The position numbers were made by a program, and so were the translations under genes. A stretch of DNA of 64,000 nt from Phymatolithon calcareum (lineage: Eukaryota > Rhodophyta > Florideophyceae > Hapalidiales). Shown here in pieces: positions 1 through 10,727 of the stretch. Location: assembly GCA_977006965.1 (NCBI GenBank), contig OZ345371.1, positions 2,294,001-2,358,000 of the forward strand, in the 5' to 3' direction. The notes under the pieces were generated by a model that searched no databases, was not told the origin of the DNA, and saw nothing but the letters and a program-made list of their open reading frames with translations. Each line of letters starts with the position of its first letter. Position 1 is the first letter of the stretch.

Positions 1-2777
1 ATCTTTCTCTTACGCGGAGAACCATCGGTAGATTGTTCGAATCAGTTGGTATCTCGAGCGATCTTCCCTCTTCTTCCTCTGCCCATAACTCAATTATTTC
101 TTTTCGTCGCCCTTTCTTTGAGACTGAGCCCTCCTTGGCTTTGTCGAGAGGTTGCTGCAGATCTTCATATTTCTTGAGGCACTCTATGTCCTTGATTGCC
201 TCCTTAATTTCTTCATCTCTCCCAGAATACTCATCTGCTTCGTCGAGGCGCTTCTTTTGTTTCACTAGACTCGCAGAGAACCTTTCTGCTTGGTGTCTTC
301 TCCTCATGGCAGGTGGTTCTAGTCGGCACAGAACTCGCATTCTTCCATGGCGGTGCTGGGCATATGTCCCAAAAACATACTTGAAGAATAAACCTTCTGC
401 AGATTCGATTGCTGATTGTAATCGCTTTGTCAGAGGCGTGACGTGGAGTGCATACTCCCACTTTGGCAAAATAAGCGACTTGAAGATTCTAATGCATGTC
501 AAAGGCTGAAAGCCTCGAACATTGACTCCAATATCCCGCAGGTTGTGTATGCACCCCACTGCATTTCGTACTCTTGATAACGCCATGTCGTCTGTTACGC
601 CTTTGTGGTTCATGCTTATACCGAGATACGAGAGCCTCCAAGCTTGATGAAGAACTCGACCCGCAATGTGGAAGGTGTGTTTCCTGAGACCCTTGTATTT
701 AAGGATCTCGCTCTTTCCTGGCTTTGTGTTCCAGCTCATACCATTTTCCTGCGCCCAGGTAGTCGCTATATCAAGTAGCTTCTGCATTCCTTCTCCATCC
801 TTTGATTGCAGCTGGACATCGTCAGCGAACAGTTGCGCTGGATTTTCAGAGACGTCGCTGGGGACCTTGGAGACCGCTTCCGCGAATGTATCCATGAAGA
901 TATTGTACAGGCACGGGCTCAGTGGGGACCCTTGCGGTACTCCTCGATCGATAATGCACCATGTTCGTGTATCATCGCCTGCTGACGTAACCCACGAGGG
1001 TTTCAGAAGATATGCCACCATCCTTGCCATTTCGTCGGGTAGCTTCTGCTCGAGTCTTTTCATGAGGATGTCTCGTGGCACCCTGTCATATGCTGCAGAG
1101 AGGTCAAGAACCGCGACAAAAGGATGCCCATCTTTCATGGCACATTTTGCACGGAGTATCGCAATATATGTGCTCTTGTCTTTTCGGAAACCTAGCTGGG
1201 CACTGTTGAAACGGTAGTGTTCCCTTATGTATGAGTCGAGTGCGGAATCGATGATTTTCCTGGCTTGGCTTAATAGCGATATAGGTCTGTAGTTCGCTGC
1301 AACATGGGGGTGGGCCTTTCTTGTACAGAGGGATCAGAGTAGCTTGACGCCACGCTCGCGGAAGACATTTGAGCCTCCCACATGTCTCCCATAAGGCTAT
1401 CAATATACTCAATCCGGCTTCCTTATTCGCATGCATCATTTCAACTGCCACTCCGTCAGGGCCGACCGCCTTCCCTTTTGGTGCTCGGTTGAATGCCCTC
1501 GTAATGTGCCGCCTCATTGCCCTGTTGACTGTAAAAGCCTTTAGTGGCACATTCCAGTCATTTTCAGCCTTGCACACATTAGAAATATACGCAGAGAATT
1601 TGCTCGGATGTACTGGAGCTCCGAGTGCCTTGTTCGACCCTTTTCTTCTTGTTTTCGACTTCATAATTTTGCTTGCAACGTTGGCTGCCTCAGTGGGACC
1701 CAGTTCTTCTACTCCATCAAGGTATCTTTCAAACTGCTCACGTTTCGCTTTTCTTACTTTCTTTTGGATTTGTGTCTTAATTTCTCGGAGGGCAAGCCGG
1801 TCCTTTTCAAGCTCGGTTCTTTTGTAAATCTTGTATAATCGAGTTCGCTTCTTGGCTAGTTTGTCGAGCTCATTGTTCCAAAAGGTCTTGAATCTTGACG
1901 GCCTGGGCCTAGAGGACGTCCATGGCTGTATAAGATTCTTCGAAAACCTTTCGTACTATTTTTCCAAGTCTTGTTTGCGATTGCAGGCTTGCAGTTGCTC
2001 CAGCATCATCGGCGCCCACTTGGACATTTCTTCTTTTGCCTTGGCTGCTTTTGCTACGCTTCGCCTGGCGGACTTAGAAACAACTGTCTGTCTTTTCCCA
2101 GGAACAATCCTGTTGTTGATGACTCTTGTTTCCACCAGAATGTGTTCGGTGACGCCTTCCCACATTCCGTTGACCAGTTCAGGTACCTCTGCTTCTAAAC
2201 ATTTTGTCATGAAAATATCAATGTTGCTCTTCCCCTGTCTGGAGACAAAAGTAGGACTTGTTGCAGTCCTTACTCTCCAGTTGAACTTTGCAGCCCAAGA
2301 GACAACCTTGTTTCCTCGCCAGTTACCCACGCGGCCCCAGTGCCTATGTCTTGCATTAAAGTCGCCCATCACTAGTGACTTCCCTCTGCAGTGTTGGTGA
2401 ATGAATTTGAGACATTCTTCATATTCCTTGTGGCTAGCAAGCGGGGAGATGTACACAACAGCGACGGCAATGTCCATTACATTAGCAATTACCACCTGGA
2501 ACATTCGTGTAGCCATTTTCCCAAGAATTCTTGTCGGAGTTCCAGGCTTAGTCAGTAAAGCAACTCCACCTCTTGGTCGTTCCCCAGGCCCCTGGGGGCG
2601 GGTTGCGCAAATTTGGTCGTAATTCACCCTGATCGCCGTGTCTTCTTTCTGAAACGTCTCCGTCAGTCCAAGCACTTGCATATGGAATTTTTTCATTAAT
2701 TGGTCGACCATCGTGGGCGTCTCCGCTGAGCCGCCCACGTTGAATGTGGAAAATAATATTCTATTTCCAAAAATCAT
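1..2777 (-). pseudogene. LINE ORF2: APE endonuclease and reverse transcriptase, broken
   Basis: Starts at ATG 2777, overlapping the ORF1 stop by the ATGA arrangement. The endonuclease part (2777 to about 2000) contains GDFNARHRHWG (near 2365-2330) and SNIDIFM (near 2215), the active-site blocks of APE-type LINE endonucleases. An in-frame TAG at 1956-1958 follows. The frame then continues unshifted through a basic linker into the reverse transcriptase (KAVGPDGVAVEM near 1470). A one-base frameshift lies near 1300-1312 in a C-rich run; after it the frame reads the RT blocks NYRPISLL, LDLSAAYD, GVPQGSPLSP and the catalytic FADD (818-829). The 3' part continues off the window at position 1. The copy should not make full-length ORF2 unless the stop is read through and the shift is an assembly error. 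Confidence 0.88.
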
Positions 2778-4687
2778 GACATCTCGATTCCTTCAGCGTC
2801 CCTGTGCGATGCTGGTGTGGGTATCGGGTTGGAAATATCTTCATGGTTGGGTACATCATTTTCATTCACGCTTGGCTTAGGTGTTGATTCACTCATCACG
2901 CTCTTTTCTGGGTCCAGGTTTTTCACTTGCAATTCGGCATTATCGTTGGAATGTTCAAGATCTTCCCTTGCTCTATTCCCGTGGCTACCCATCAGAGTTC
3001 CATCTCTTTCGATGGCCATCGAAGCCAGATGTGGTTCGATGTCTTCTGTGGGGTCTTTCGAAAACTCTGCGCTCTCATTGCACGCGGACATACTTCTAAC
3101 TTCGCTATCAGAATGCCTGTGGGTACCCACCGGATTCCCGTTCGGAGTTCCTTTCTCAAGGGCTTCTATCTCATCTTCTGCCCTCTTCTGGTTTTTCCTA
3201 TACCACTTTCGTGTCTGAAAGTCTCCAGTATATCCGGCACATTTCTTCATTCTCTTCTTTATAGCCCATAAATTCTTCATAACGCGATCTCGTTCTGAAA
3301 GAACTGTCTTTTTGGATACCGAATCTTTGAAGAGATGGTACTCTTTCTCGTGTCTTAGCCCAGATGCCTTCATTGTCGCTATGACTCTGTCGCTAAAGTG
3401 CTGACTAGTCAAGATTTCCAGTCTGAACTCTCCGATGAACGAGACCCCTAGAACCGCCCTTGCAGGCAGCACTTGAATCATTTCCTTGTATAGCTCCACT
3501 TCGTCCATTCTTTCCATTCCTGTGAAGTAGAGCGGAACTATCTCACTGGGGCGGGCTTTCGTTATATTTCCACTTATGGCATTTGAAAATTTGATCACTT
3601 TCGAGCTGATATGGCTTTCAAAGTGTGCCGGTGTCGGACGCTTGAGCGCTGCGACTGCAGCATACGAAAGAGGTGCGGGCTGTGGGATCCGCTCTGTATT
3701 CTTTCGCAAATCAGGCATATCATTACCTCCAAAATTGTTTTCTTGTCCGGACGGGTTGCGGGAAGAAACTTCGTGTACCGCCCGTGAGACGTTAACACGT
3801 CTCGAGACGTCTTGATGTTGTGTCTCCTGCGGTGTGACACCCTTGTCAATATGTTCAGACTCATTACTTCTGCGCATGGTTCTCACTTGTGCTTCTATGA
3901 GGGTCATCCTTTCGCACACTTCGGTCAAAGTTTTCATCATCGTGTCAATTTTCTTCAGTATGGCATCGGTATCCGCACTTCCCTGCGCCTGAGTAGGGTT
4001 GTGGGCCACTGCCAGCTCTGCGATTTCTATCTCCAGTGCAACAACTCTACCTTGGGTACTGGAGTTGCAGGCCTTGCAAATAGTTGAGATTCCATCGCCG
4101 GACGCCGTGCCATGTAAAATGAGCTGACCTTTGACTTCACATTTGTTGCACCGAACTCTTTCTCTTATCTTCAGGAAACGTTCTTTCATTTCTGACACGT
4201 GAACTTCGGCTTGAGGCTGCGGGCCGCAGTCGTTTTCCGGTTCCGGTTCCGTGTCCTCTCCTACCTGATCCATCGCCTCAATCTGTACGCCTCTCGCTCG
4301 GGCAACAGTTTCGTTCGCTTGCCTGCGAATCGCGTTTGCGAAGTGCGCGAGCTCGCGTAGTTCCTCGACGTCATCAATTGAACTCTCCTCAGATTGATCA
4401 CGGTCACTTTCCGAGTCGGACTCTTCGATCGAGCTCACTGGGCTGGCGCTTCTTCTATTCTTCCTGGATCGCAGGCGGGTAAGAATTGGCGAGTCCCGAT
4501 TCGATTCCATCGACTTCTTTCGTGGTCCGGCTGCTTTTCGTGCTGTGTCCTTTTGTTTCAAAGATTTGCCTTTCTTTGATACCTTTTGAGACGCCGACGA
4601 ATATCCCTTCTTTCGCTGCGAGATGCTTTTCTTCCGAGTTACTCGCCAGGGTTCCCGATCGGAATCGGGTGGTTCGTACGTCCCCAT
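2774..4687 (-). CDS. LINE ORF1 protein
   Basis: Open frame of 637 residues from the first in-frame ATG at 4687. The upstream open frame to 4762 begins with TTG, so the ATG is preferred. The N-terminal third is rich in Ser, Lys, Arg and Glu (nucleic-acid-binding character). A zinc-finger-like cluster, CNKCEVKG followed about 20 residues later by CKAC, lies near residues 180-215. Downstream are Gln/Glu-rich helical stretches and a second conserved-looking block beginning LYFTGMERMDEVELYKEM near residue 390, possibly an RNA-recognition fold (inference). ORF1 proteins of LINEs bind element RNA in the ribonucleoprotein. The stop overlaps the ORF2 start as ATGA. Confidence 0.8.
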   Translation of the reverse strand: MGTYEPPDSDREPWRVTRKKSISQRKKGYSSASQKVSKKGKSLKQKDTARKAAGPRKKSMESNRDSPILTRLRSRKNRRSASPVSSIEESDSESDRDQSEESSIDDVEELRELAHFANAIRRQANETVARARGVQIEAMDQVGEDTEPEPENDCGPQPQAEVHVSEMKERFLKIRERVRCNKCEVKGQLILHGTASGDGISTICKACNSSTQGRVVALEIEIAELAVAHNPTQAQGSADTDAILKKIDTMMKTLTEVCERMTLIEAQVRTMRRSNESEHIDKGVTPQETQHQDVSRRVNVSRAVHEVSSRNPSGQENNFGGNDMPDLRKNTERIPQPAPLSYAAVAALKRPTPAHFESHISSKVIKFSNAISGNITKARPSEIVPLYFTGMERMDEVELYKEMIQVLPARAVLGVSFIGEFRLEILTSQHFSDRVIATMKASGLRHEKEYHLFKDSVSKKTVLSERDRVMKNLWAIKKRMKKCAGYTGDFQTRKWYRKNQKRAEDEIEALEKGTPNGNPVGTHRHSDSEVRSMSACNESAEFSKDPTEDIEPHLASMAIERDGTLMGSHGNRAREDLEHSNDNAELQVKNLDPEKSVMSESTPKPSVNENDVPNHEDISNPIPTPASHRDAEGIEMS

Positions 4688-4798
4688 GTCTTCCCAAGAA
4701 CTCCGCTTTGACGCGCTGTGCGACACCCTCACCGCTAGTGGAGAAAGTTTCGAGTTTCGCAACGTTCTTCACCAACTTTTCCCGCGCTGAAAAGATCC

Positions 4799-5194
4799 TC
4801 AGACCTGCTCTGTGGGACCTGCTCTCCGAGCTAGTATATACCGCCAATGACAGCGGTACACATCAGAACTGTACCTTCCAATCGAATTCATGGAGCTCTC
4901 TCTCCAGACCACCTTCTGCGATACGTATTCCTCTGCTCCATGATATGACTCTAGTTTTTCTGGGTTGAGAAGTGTCAAGAGCAAAACAAAGTCCTCAATT
5001 GATCCTCCCATTCCTCCATCTGCGACTGCCTTCACGATATACATTCCTATCTGCATGGCAACTGATCGTGAATGCTCTGTTTTGAAGGCCCTAAGAGCAT
5101 ACATGGCTCTCTCGTGGTCTGCTAAAGCTCCTCTCATCATGAAAACACATTTCCCATCCAGGCCGCAATGACTTATAGTCAAATCGTAGCTCAT
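4799..5194 (-). CDS. Hypothetical protein, 131 aa, upstream of the LINE
   Basis: An ATG-started frame of 131 residues (ATG 5194, stop at 4799) with ordinary protein-like composition, including a stretch reading GGSIEDFVLLLTLLNPEKL. No family recognised. It lies just 5' of the LINE ORF1 on the same strand, so it may be a host gene fragment into which the LINE inserted, or an upstream part of the element. A TATATA motif on the minus strand sits near 4836-4841. Confidence 0.3.
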   Translation of the reverse strand: MSYDLTISHCGLDGKCVFMMRGALADHERAMYALRAFKTEHSRSVAMQIGMYIVKAVADGGMGGSIEDFVLLLTLLNPEKLESYHGAEEYVSQKVVWRESSMNSIGRYSSDVYRCHWRYILARRAGPTEQV

Positions 5195-6450
5195 TAGGTA
5201 CACAGATGAACCGCAAAGGACACGCAGGCCGAAAAGCTCAGTTTAGGGTCCAAATTCGAATGTTTTGCTCGATGTAGAACTGCCCGTATCTTTTTTTTTC
5301 CAGCCGATTTTCTGAAAACGAAAAAACAGGTCCAGGTACTGTGCTTAATAAGACATCCACCTTGAAATAATATCCGAACGCGCAACGGCTAACTGTCTAC
5401 ATCATCTGAACGAATAGGCATATTTGGACACGAAAATCGCGGCTTTGCTTGTAGCTTCGCGTACCCTGCGCGAACTCACTCCAAACTTGTTCAGTACGAG
5501 CGCATACACATGGCGAAGGACAGGAAATACTCTATGACGTGTTTCGATGCGCGTGTACCTCGCAAAAGAATTATTTTACTGTGTCCCAATAAACCTCAAT
5601 TGTAGCAGTACGAGGGGGTTAAACGTTTTCTTCGCTACGCGTGGGAGCTAAGTTTGGCCCAAAATTTAAAAAAAATTTGGGCCAAACTTTGCTCCTATAC
5701 GTAGCCACAAAGTTGAGACTGCACCGCAAAAAATGGAAGCAATTGCATCTTGAACAGATGGACAAGCGGTAAAACTGATTTCGAGGCGCGAATATAAAAG
5801 ATTTGGTCAATATCCCAGGCGTACGGGTGCGCCAGGAAGATTGCGACGTATTTTTCTTCCAAGGTTTGATGACCGGGTATTGCAGTACAGTGCATTGCAC
5901 GGAGCAGTAGAGAAAAACAGCCCAAGATCTCTGCCGGTCCACTGCACTAGCTGATGGTGGAACGTCTACGTGTCCTCAGGGTGGATGCCTGGTTCAAGTG
6001 ACAGCGAGAGAATCGGGGCGCCTTCCCGTTTAGCTGACAGGAAATATGCACTTTTGAAATCTAGATGCTGTTGAAGATACTTTCGAGGAATAAAGCACCT
6101 ATTTCGGACGAGCAGATGGTAAGTGTAGCAAACTCACGCCTGAGGTAAGTTGATTGCGGATTGAAGTGAAGACTCTTGCCTCTTCCGATGAGGAGGGCGG
6201 TTTAGGTCGGTATTTATTCCTATTTGGCGAACAAGGATGTAATCGTGTGGTTCACCTTGACCTAGTTACATGTTACTAAAAAAGGCAAGCGTTGGTTATG
6301 CCTTGAAAGAATGCTACCTATTACGTGCTCTGAGCACAGGACACGTATTACGAGGTGCCTATTATAGTGATAGGCAACAAAATCGTCTAGGTACAGAAGC
6401 AAGCAGAGCATGAATTAGAAGCAGATTTGTTGTTATTTGAACATACTCAA
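5195..6450. other. Non-coding stretch with one long hairpin
   Basis: No convincing gene. The only structure seen is the long inverted repeat at 5634-5705 listed separately. The sequence otherwise looks like unique intergenic DNA. Confidence 0.5.
5634..5705. repeat. Long imperfect hairpin
   Basis: Arms of about 34 nt around an A-rich centre: the left arm contains AAGTTTGGCCCAAAATTT and the right arm its near reverse complement, with the match extending outward to GCTACG/CGTAGC over a few mismatches. Function unknown. Confidence 0.8.
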
Positions 6451-7899
6451 ATGGAAATCTGGGGGCTCTTGCTTATTTTAACCTCCTCTCTTCTCGCCTG
6501 TGCTCTGGACGACACGACTGTCCCTGGACCAATTGCGTCTGTCGCGCGCCCATGCCTAGTGCCCGTGATATATCAGCTTCTCGCGTTCCAGATATTGTGT
6601 CCCCATCAGCTTGCAACGACTGTACCTCGTCTCGACATAATGCTCAAGGACTTTGAGGTGAGGGTGCCATCCTTTTGGATCAACGTCCTCAATTTTATCA
6701 TTTTCGATGTCGTTCTCATCTCTCTCGTCTTTTACCTCACCGGTGACGTTATGGGTCGTCTTAACGACTCCACCTTACGCGACGGTGAGCCACACCGCAT
6801 CTTCATTGTTTCCCCTCCGCTGGTAGGAGGAGGATTATGTACTACCAATCCTTTCCGCGCATTCGTGCTACTCTCTGCTCGTGTTCTGGGACTCGTTCTG
6901 ATCTTTATGACGAATTCGACTATCAGTGGCCAGATTCGTGCGGAGGTGTTCCAAGCCGAGGACACTGTTCTGACACATGGAAACTTATCGCGAGTCGACC
7001 TAACGTCCTTTGTTGAAGCCGTCGAATTGCGCTCCGGATGTCAGTGGATCGCAAGCCCCGATGAAGGCAGCAATATCATCTACGGAGAACTGCGAGGTGA
7101 TAACTGGAGCACCTGTGTCACCGATCGCAAGCTTCTGACCGGCACTGTAGTGGAGTTTGGTACACTGATTGTTTGGAGGAACCTGAGCACTGGCGGCCCG
7201 TGCGAAAGTGGGAGACGAGTTTCAAACTATGAATCATCTTTGATCTCCGCTACTGCCGCGTACTTTTGTCCGAAGGCCACGCTGATGTGTTCATTCGAAG
7301 GGAATGAAAGCATGCCCAATCTCTATTCGTGTCGCGGGTTAGTGGAGCACGAGAATGAGACATACATGGGCGAGAACGGCGGTTTATGGCCGGAAATGGG
7401 CATAGAACCAACACCGGTGCGATTGGTTCGCGGGGTGGACTTTCGAAGTCGTGAATGGCTCGACGCGATATTTATCATACCGAATGCGGACATGATGGAC
7501 GCTATCGACGCTATGTATGCGGCGAGAGCTGAGCGGCGCATGGTGCTGCGTACGCGAGATGTACCGTGGACTTTGATAAGCCCGCTCTGGCTTGTGGTGT
7601 TCACAATCAAGGTTGGACTAGTGGGAGTGTTGGTTCTCGTTTCTGTGGCATTGAGACGTGCCAATTTGCGCACGGTTGCACACGACGAGCATGCACTAAC
7701 CGAGATTCTGAGAACCACGCTGGTTGAGAATAAAGCATACATGGATCTGAACGAGCGAATGAACATTCACCTCAACGCAACAGTCGGCAAGAGCGGATTA
7801 GAGGTGTACGCGGACGCGTATCCGCAGCAGACCACTACCATACCAGCGAGGGAGGCCGCGGATAGGAAAACAAGCAAGGGAATGGTAGAGTACTTCTAA
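6451..7899 (+). CDS. Multi-pass membrane protein with a large luminal/extracellular Cys-containing domain, unknown family
   Basis: 482 residues from ATG 6451; a longer frame to 6427 starts with TTG and would spoil the signal peptide. Residues 1-20 (MEIWGLLLILTSSLLAC...) look like a signal peptide or anchor. Membrane segments are predicted at about 75-97, 135-154 and 375-401. Between the second and third lies a domain of about 220 residues with several cysteines and many N-glycosylation sequons (for example NST, NLS, NWS, NES, NET), which suggests exposure to the ER lumen or cell exterior. The C-terminal 80 residues are hydrophilic and probably cytoplasmic. The gene is intronless and the frame is intact. 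No family recognised; a receptor or transporter accessory role is only a guess. Confidence 0.7.
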   Translation: MEIWGLLLILTSSLLACALDDTTVPGPIASVARPCLVPVIYQLLAFQILCPHQLATTVPRLDIMLKDFEVRVPSFWINVLNFIIFDVVLISLVFYLTGDVMGRLNDSTLRDGEPHRIFIVSPPLVGGGLCTTNPFRAFVLLSARVLGLVLIFMTNSTISGQIRAEVFQAEDTVLTHGNLSRVDLTSFVEAVELRSGCQWIASPDEGSNIIYGELRGDNWSTCVTDRKLLTGTVVEFGTLIVWRNLSTGGPCESGRRVSNYESSLISATAAYFCPKATLMCSFEGNESMPNLYSCRGLVEHENETYMGENGGLWPEMGIEPTPVRLVRGVDFRSREWLDAIFIIPNADMMDAIDAMYAARAERRMVLRTRDVPWTLISPLWLVVFTIKVGLVGVLVLVSVALRRANLRTVAHDEHALTEILRTTLVENKAYMDLNERMNIHLNATVGKSGLEVYADAYPQQTTTIPAREAADRKTSKGMVEYF

Positions 7900-8228
7900 A
7901 ACTTTCTTGTCTACGATTACAGCGCTGTTCTATTCTCACTCAAAGATCAAAGAACTACTCACGCAAATTATTTACCCACACTGGGAGGGCTGATGCGCTA
8001 AAATCGAGTGGCAAAATATGGCCTTTTTATCACCTGCTTTCGCTGGCGGGCGTAAGGACTGGCCGAAACCTCAAATCACAGCGTGCCACAGGACAGGGGA
8101 GTAATTTTCCCCCTCGAGATCCTGAAGGAGACCAGAGGTGGGTTTTTGTAGTCCACGGAATGGTGTTACACCACAAGAAAAGAAACTCTTCCATAGACAG
8201 AATCCAGCCAAAATCTCTTGACACTAGG

Positions 8229-8302
8229 AAAGTTGCCCAAGTGTCAGCAGATGCGTTGGTAACTTTTAAATAAAAATCTACCTTTCTTCTTCTTCTTCTT
8301 CT
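8229..8302 (+). repeat. Retroposon family 1, 3' end copy
   Basis: Carries the family core GTCAGCAGATGCGTTGG, then AACTTTTAAATAAAA and a (CTT)n tail. The same core and tail occur at 44320-44367 (+) and, reversed, at 30822-30880, 38215-38300 and 61724-61790. Confidence 0.75.
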
Positions 8303-9062
8303 TTCGCCGGTGGACTAAAATGCAATGCTTTATTGCCCTGAACAAAATTTGACCCTGAAGGTTGTACTTCGTGCTATATTATTGAACAACACCTCTTTCG
8401 AAATACGAGTCTTTCTCTGGTGGTTCCACTGCGCGTGAGTATATGTAAGCGGTCAGAAATGTTGGACCGGTTTTGCCTGTCCGTTGTCTTTTCATCTTGT
8501 GCGATCATCGTAACTGTAATACCTTTCGTGTGACCTACGAAAACCGTGGGTAAAAACTGCGTCGGGCTCTTTTCGAAGTACGCGTATGGATCTTTCCCTT
8601 GACCACATCTACCATCCGCCTCCCCCAAATCTGTCCAACTACTGTGCTTGACCCATGCGCATTACTTTCGCTTTGTGCAGAGGAGCATGCATGGTGTAGC
8701 ACACAGACCGGACCATGGATTAGGCATCATAACTGAGCAAGGAGCTTGACACTCCACGAGAAGCAAAAAATCCCCGAATGCGAAGATTTAAAACCAGGAA
8801 AGTTACTTATTAGTTTTAGATGCTCGAATGAAATGGTATTTGATTCGTTTCCAACACTACAACTGAGAGAGGCTTTTCCAAGTGCTACGGTAACTTCAAT
8901 GGTCTATGTCATTTCGCATAGCTCATCGTTTGGCACCGTCTCTGGATTGTGTCGACGTCTGGTTACAGCCTTGTTGTGGTTTCCTCCGAAAGCCAGTATC
9001 TTTTGCACAATAATATTGTGCCATCACGTGGGGGTAGTATGATTCTTTGTTGGCAAGAAATC

Positions 9063-9169
9063 AACACATATTTTCGAGGTAGGTAGCAACTGAGGAAGCC
9101 TTGCCCATATCTTCGGAAGTCTGTGCGGCTTTTAAATAAACTTTGCTCAAAAAAAACACATATTTTCGA
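9063..9169 (+). mobile_element. Retroposon family 2, 5'-truncated copy with target-site duplication
   Basis: A 77-bp insert (9078-9154) containing GTAGCAACTGAGG, CCTTGCCCATATCTT and GGCTTTTAAATAAAC and ending in an A-rich tail. It is flanked by a perfect 15-bp direct repeat, AACACATATTTTCGA, at 9063-9077 and 9155-9169. Length, tail and duplication are the marks of target-primed reverse transcription. Confidence 0.85.
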
Positions 9170-10727
9170 TATGTCTTAATTTAGAACAATTGACAGGCAT
9201 CGATGATTGCCAACACAGCATATCAATTTACTGTACTGAAGTGCCAGCAGGAGAAAGAGAAAGATGCGAAAAGAAACCTTCCAATTCGCACAGCACTTTG
9301 TAATCTGCAACGACTGAAACAATGCCATTGCTACCGGTCAATGTAGATGAATCGAACATCACATCCGCTCTCAATACATAGTTTCCAATGAGATCTCCAA
9401 CGCACTTGAAGCTTTATGAACGAGCATAGATGCGATTCCATATAGCTATCCCGACACAGAGAGCCTTCGCAAAGCCGTTTGTTGCCCCTTTGTCCCTTCT
9501 CATCTGTTGCGCCCTTCAAGTCGTTCAGTGAAGTTCTTTAGACTACGCAGACGTCACATCCTTGTGCCAACCCCGAAAGGCGATCGCTCTCGTTGGCACA
9601 AACGTGTAACGCCTCACGGCGTGTCAGGGTGAAGGAAAAGGTGGGAGCGATGGTAACGTTGGGAACAGGAGAGATTGAGAGGCTAGGTCGCCATGCGATT
9701 GCTCGTTTCCGATGGCGCTGCCTTTTATTGTACTTAGGTATTAATCAGGTTGATGAGCAATGTAGCAAAGGCAGGAGGAAGACCCCAGTGTTCTGGTAGT
9801 CACAAGATATGCAAAACCCAACACCTTGATTGGATCACGGCTTACCAGTAACTCCGGTAGGCCTCTCTTCTGCGTGGACCTTCCGGCACCCGCACGGAAG
9901 AGTCGTCTACTGGCAGGGATAGCGGTGCCCAGGAAGGGTCACTGCAATCGATATCTCTAGATGCCAGCTTAGGGACAACGAAGGTATCGCGTCGACGTCC
10001 CTTCAGCCAATCACGAGTTTTCTGGCGCTGTCTCGGCGTGTGAAAGAGCAGGGTGTTGCAAACGTTTGTAACAATGACGAAAAGTACTTCCATGCATGCC
10101 CCGTCTACAAGGGCGGCAAGTGTGCCGATTTCTGCCATGAGCTGGTGCTCTCGCAGGCTTTACAGATCCGCGCCTGCAGCATCCGTCCTAAGAGTTGGAC
10201 CTTGTTATATCTAATTCGGCGCTGCTTATTTCAATGTCGAAGAACACGCCATCAGATGCGTCGGGATCTTCGCAAGCGGAAAGCGCATGTCCACGCATTG
10301 GTGCACATCGCCTTCGTAAAGAAGTCAATCACGTCGAAGAGTCTCCTCTTTCTTCCTGTGATGAGGCGCATTCCGGGCAGAACGGCGTGCCCGACTAGGC
10401 CTCCTTGCAAAAGAGAATGTACTTCTAAGACTGCCGAGAAAGCATGCGCCTCCAATGGACCATGCCCTTCGCACTCCCCCAGACCTTCAAAACCCTGCCC
10501 ATCTGCTCGTCCATGTATTCAAACATTTACACAGAAGGCTGCCGCGAAACGAAACTGCTAATTTTTGTGCATGGCTGGGGGTCAAATGCCCACGAGACTG
10601 TGCAAACGATGGACCATTCCGGGGGAGATTCCAGTGGCGATTCTAGTGTCGTTCCGCCGATTCCATGGTGTGCAGATGTCTGATGATGATTGTCCGAATT
10701 TGCAAAAGGTGGAAATACGTTTCTGTT

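Larger units (their letters stand above)
1..4850 (-). mobile_element. Non-LTR retrotransposon (LINE), 3' end cut by window edge
   Basis: The minus strand carries two consecutive LINE reading frames: ORF1 (a basic, zinc-finger-like protein) and ORF2 with an APE-type endonuclease followed by a reverse transcriptase. The order ORF1-EN-RT is typical of Jockey/CR1/R1-type LINEs; the clade is not assigned. The 3' UTR and tail lie outside the window. The 5' end is not defined: sequence upstream of ORF1 (about 4690-4850) is probably 5' UTR. Only one stop and one frameshift were found in more than 4.5 kb of coding sequence, so the copy looks fairly young. Confidence 0.9.
7900..10727. other. Gene-poor stretch with two short retroposon copies
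   Basis: No ATG-started frame here has a recognisable protein. It contains a family 1 retroposon tail (8229-8302), a family 2 retroposon with perfect flanking duplications (9063-9169), and a 17-bp perfect inverted repeat at 9005-9021 (GCACAATA on either side of one base). Confidence 0.5.
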
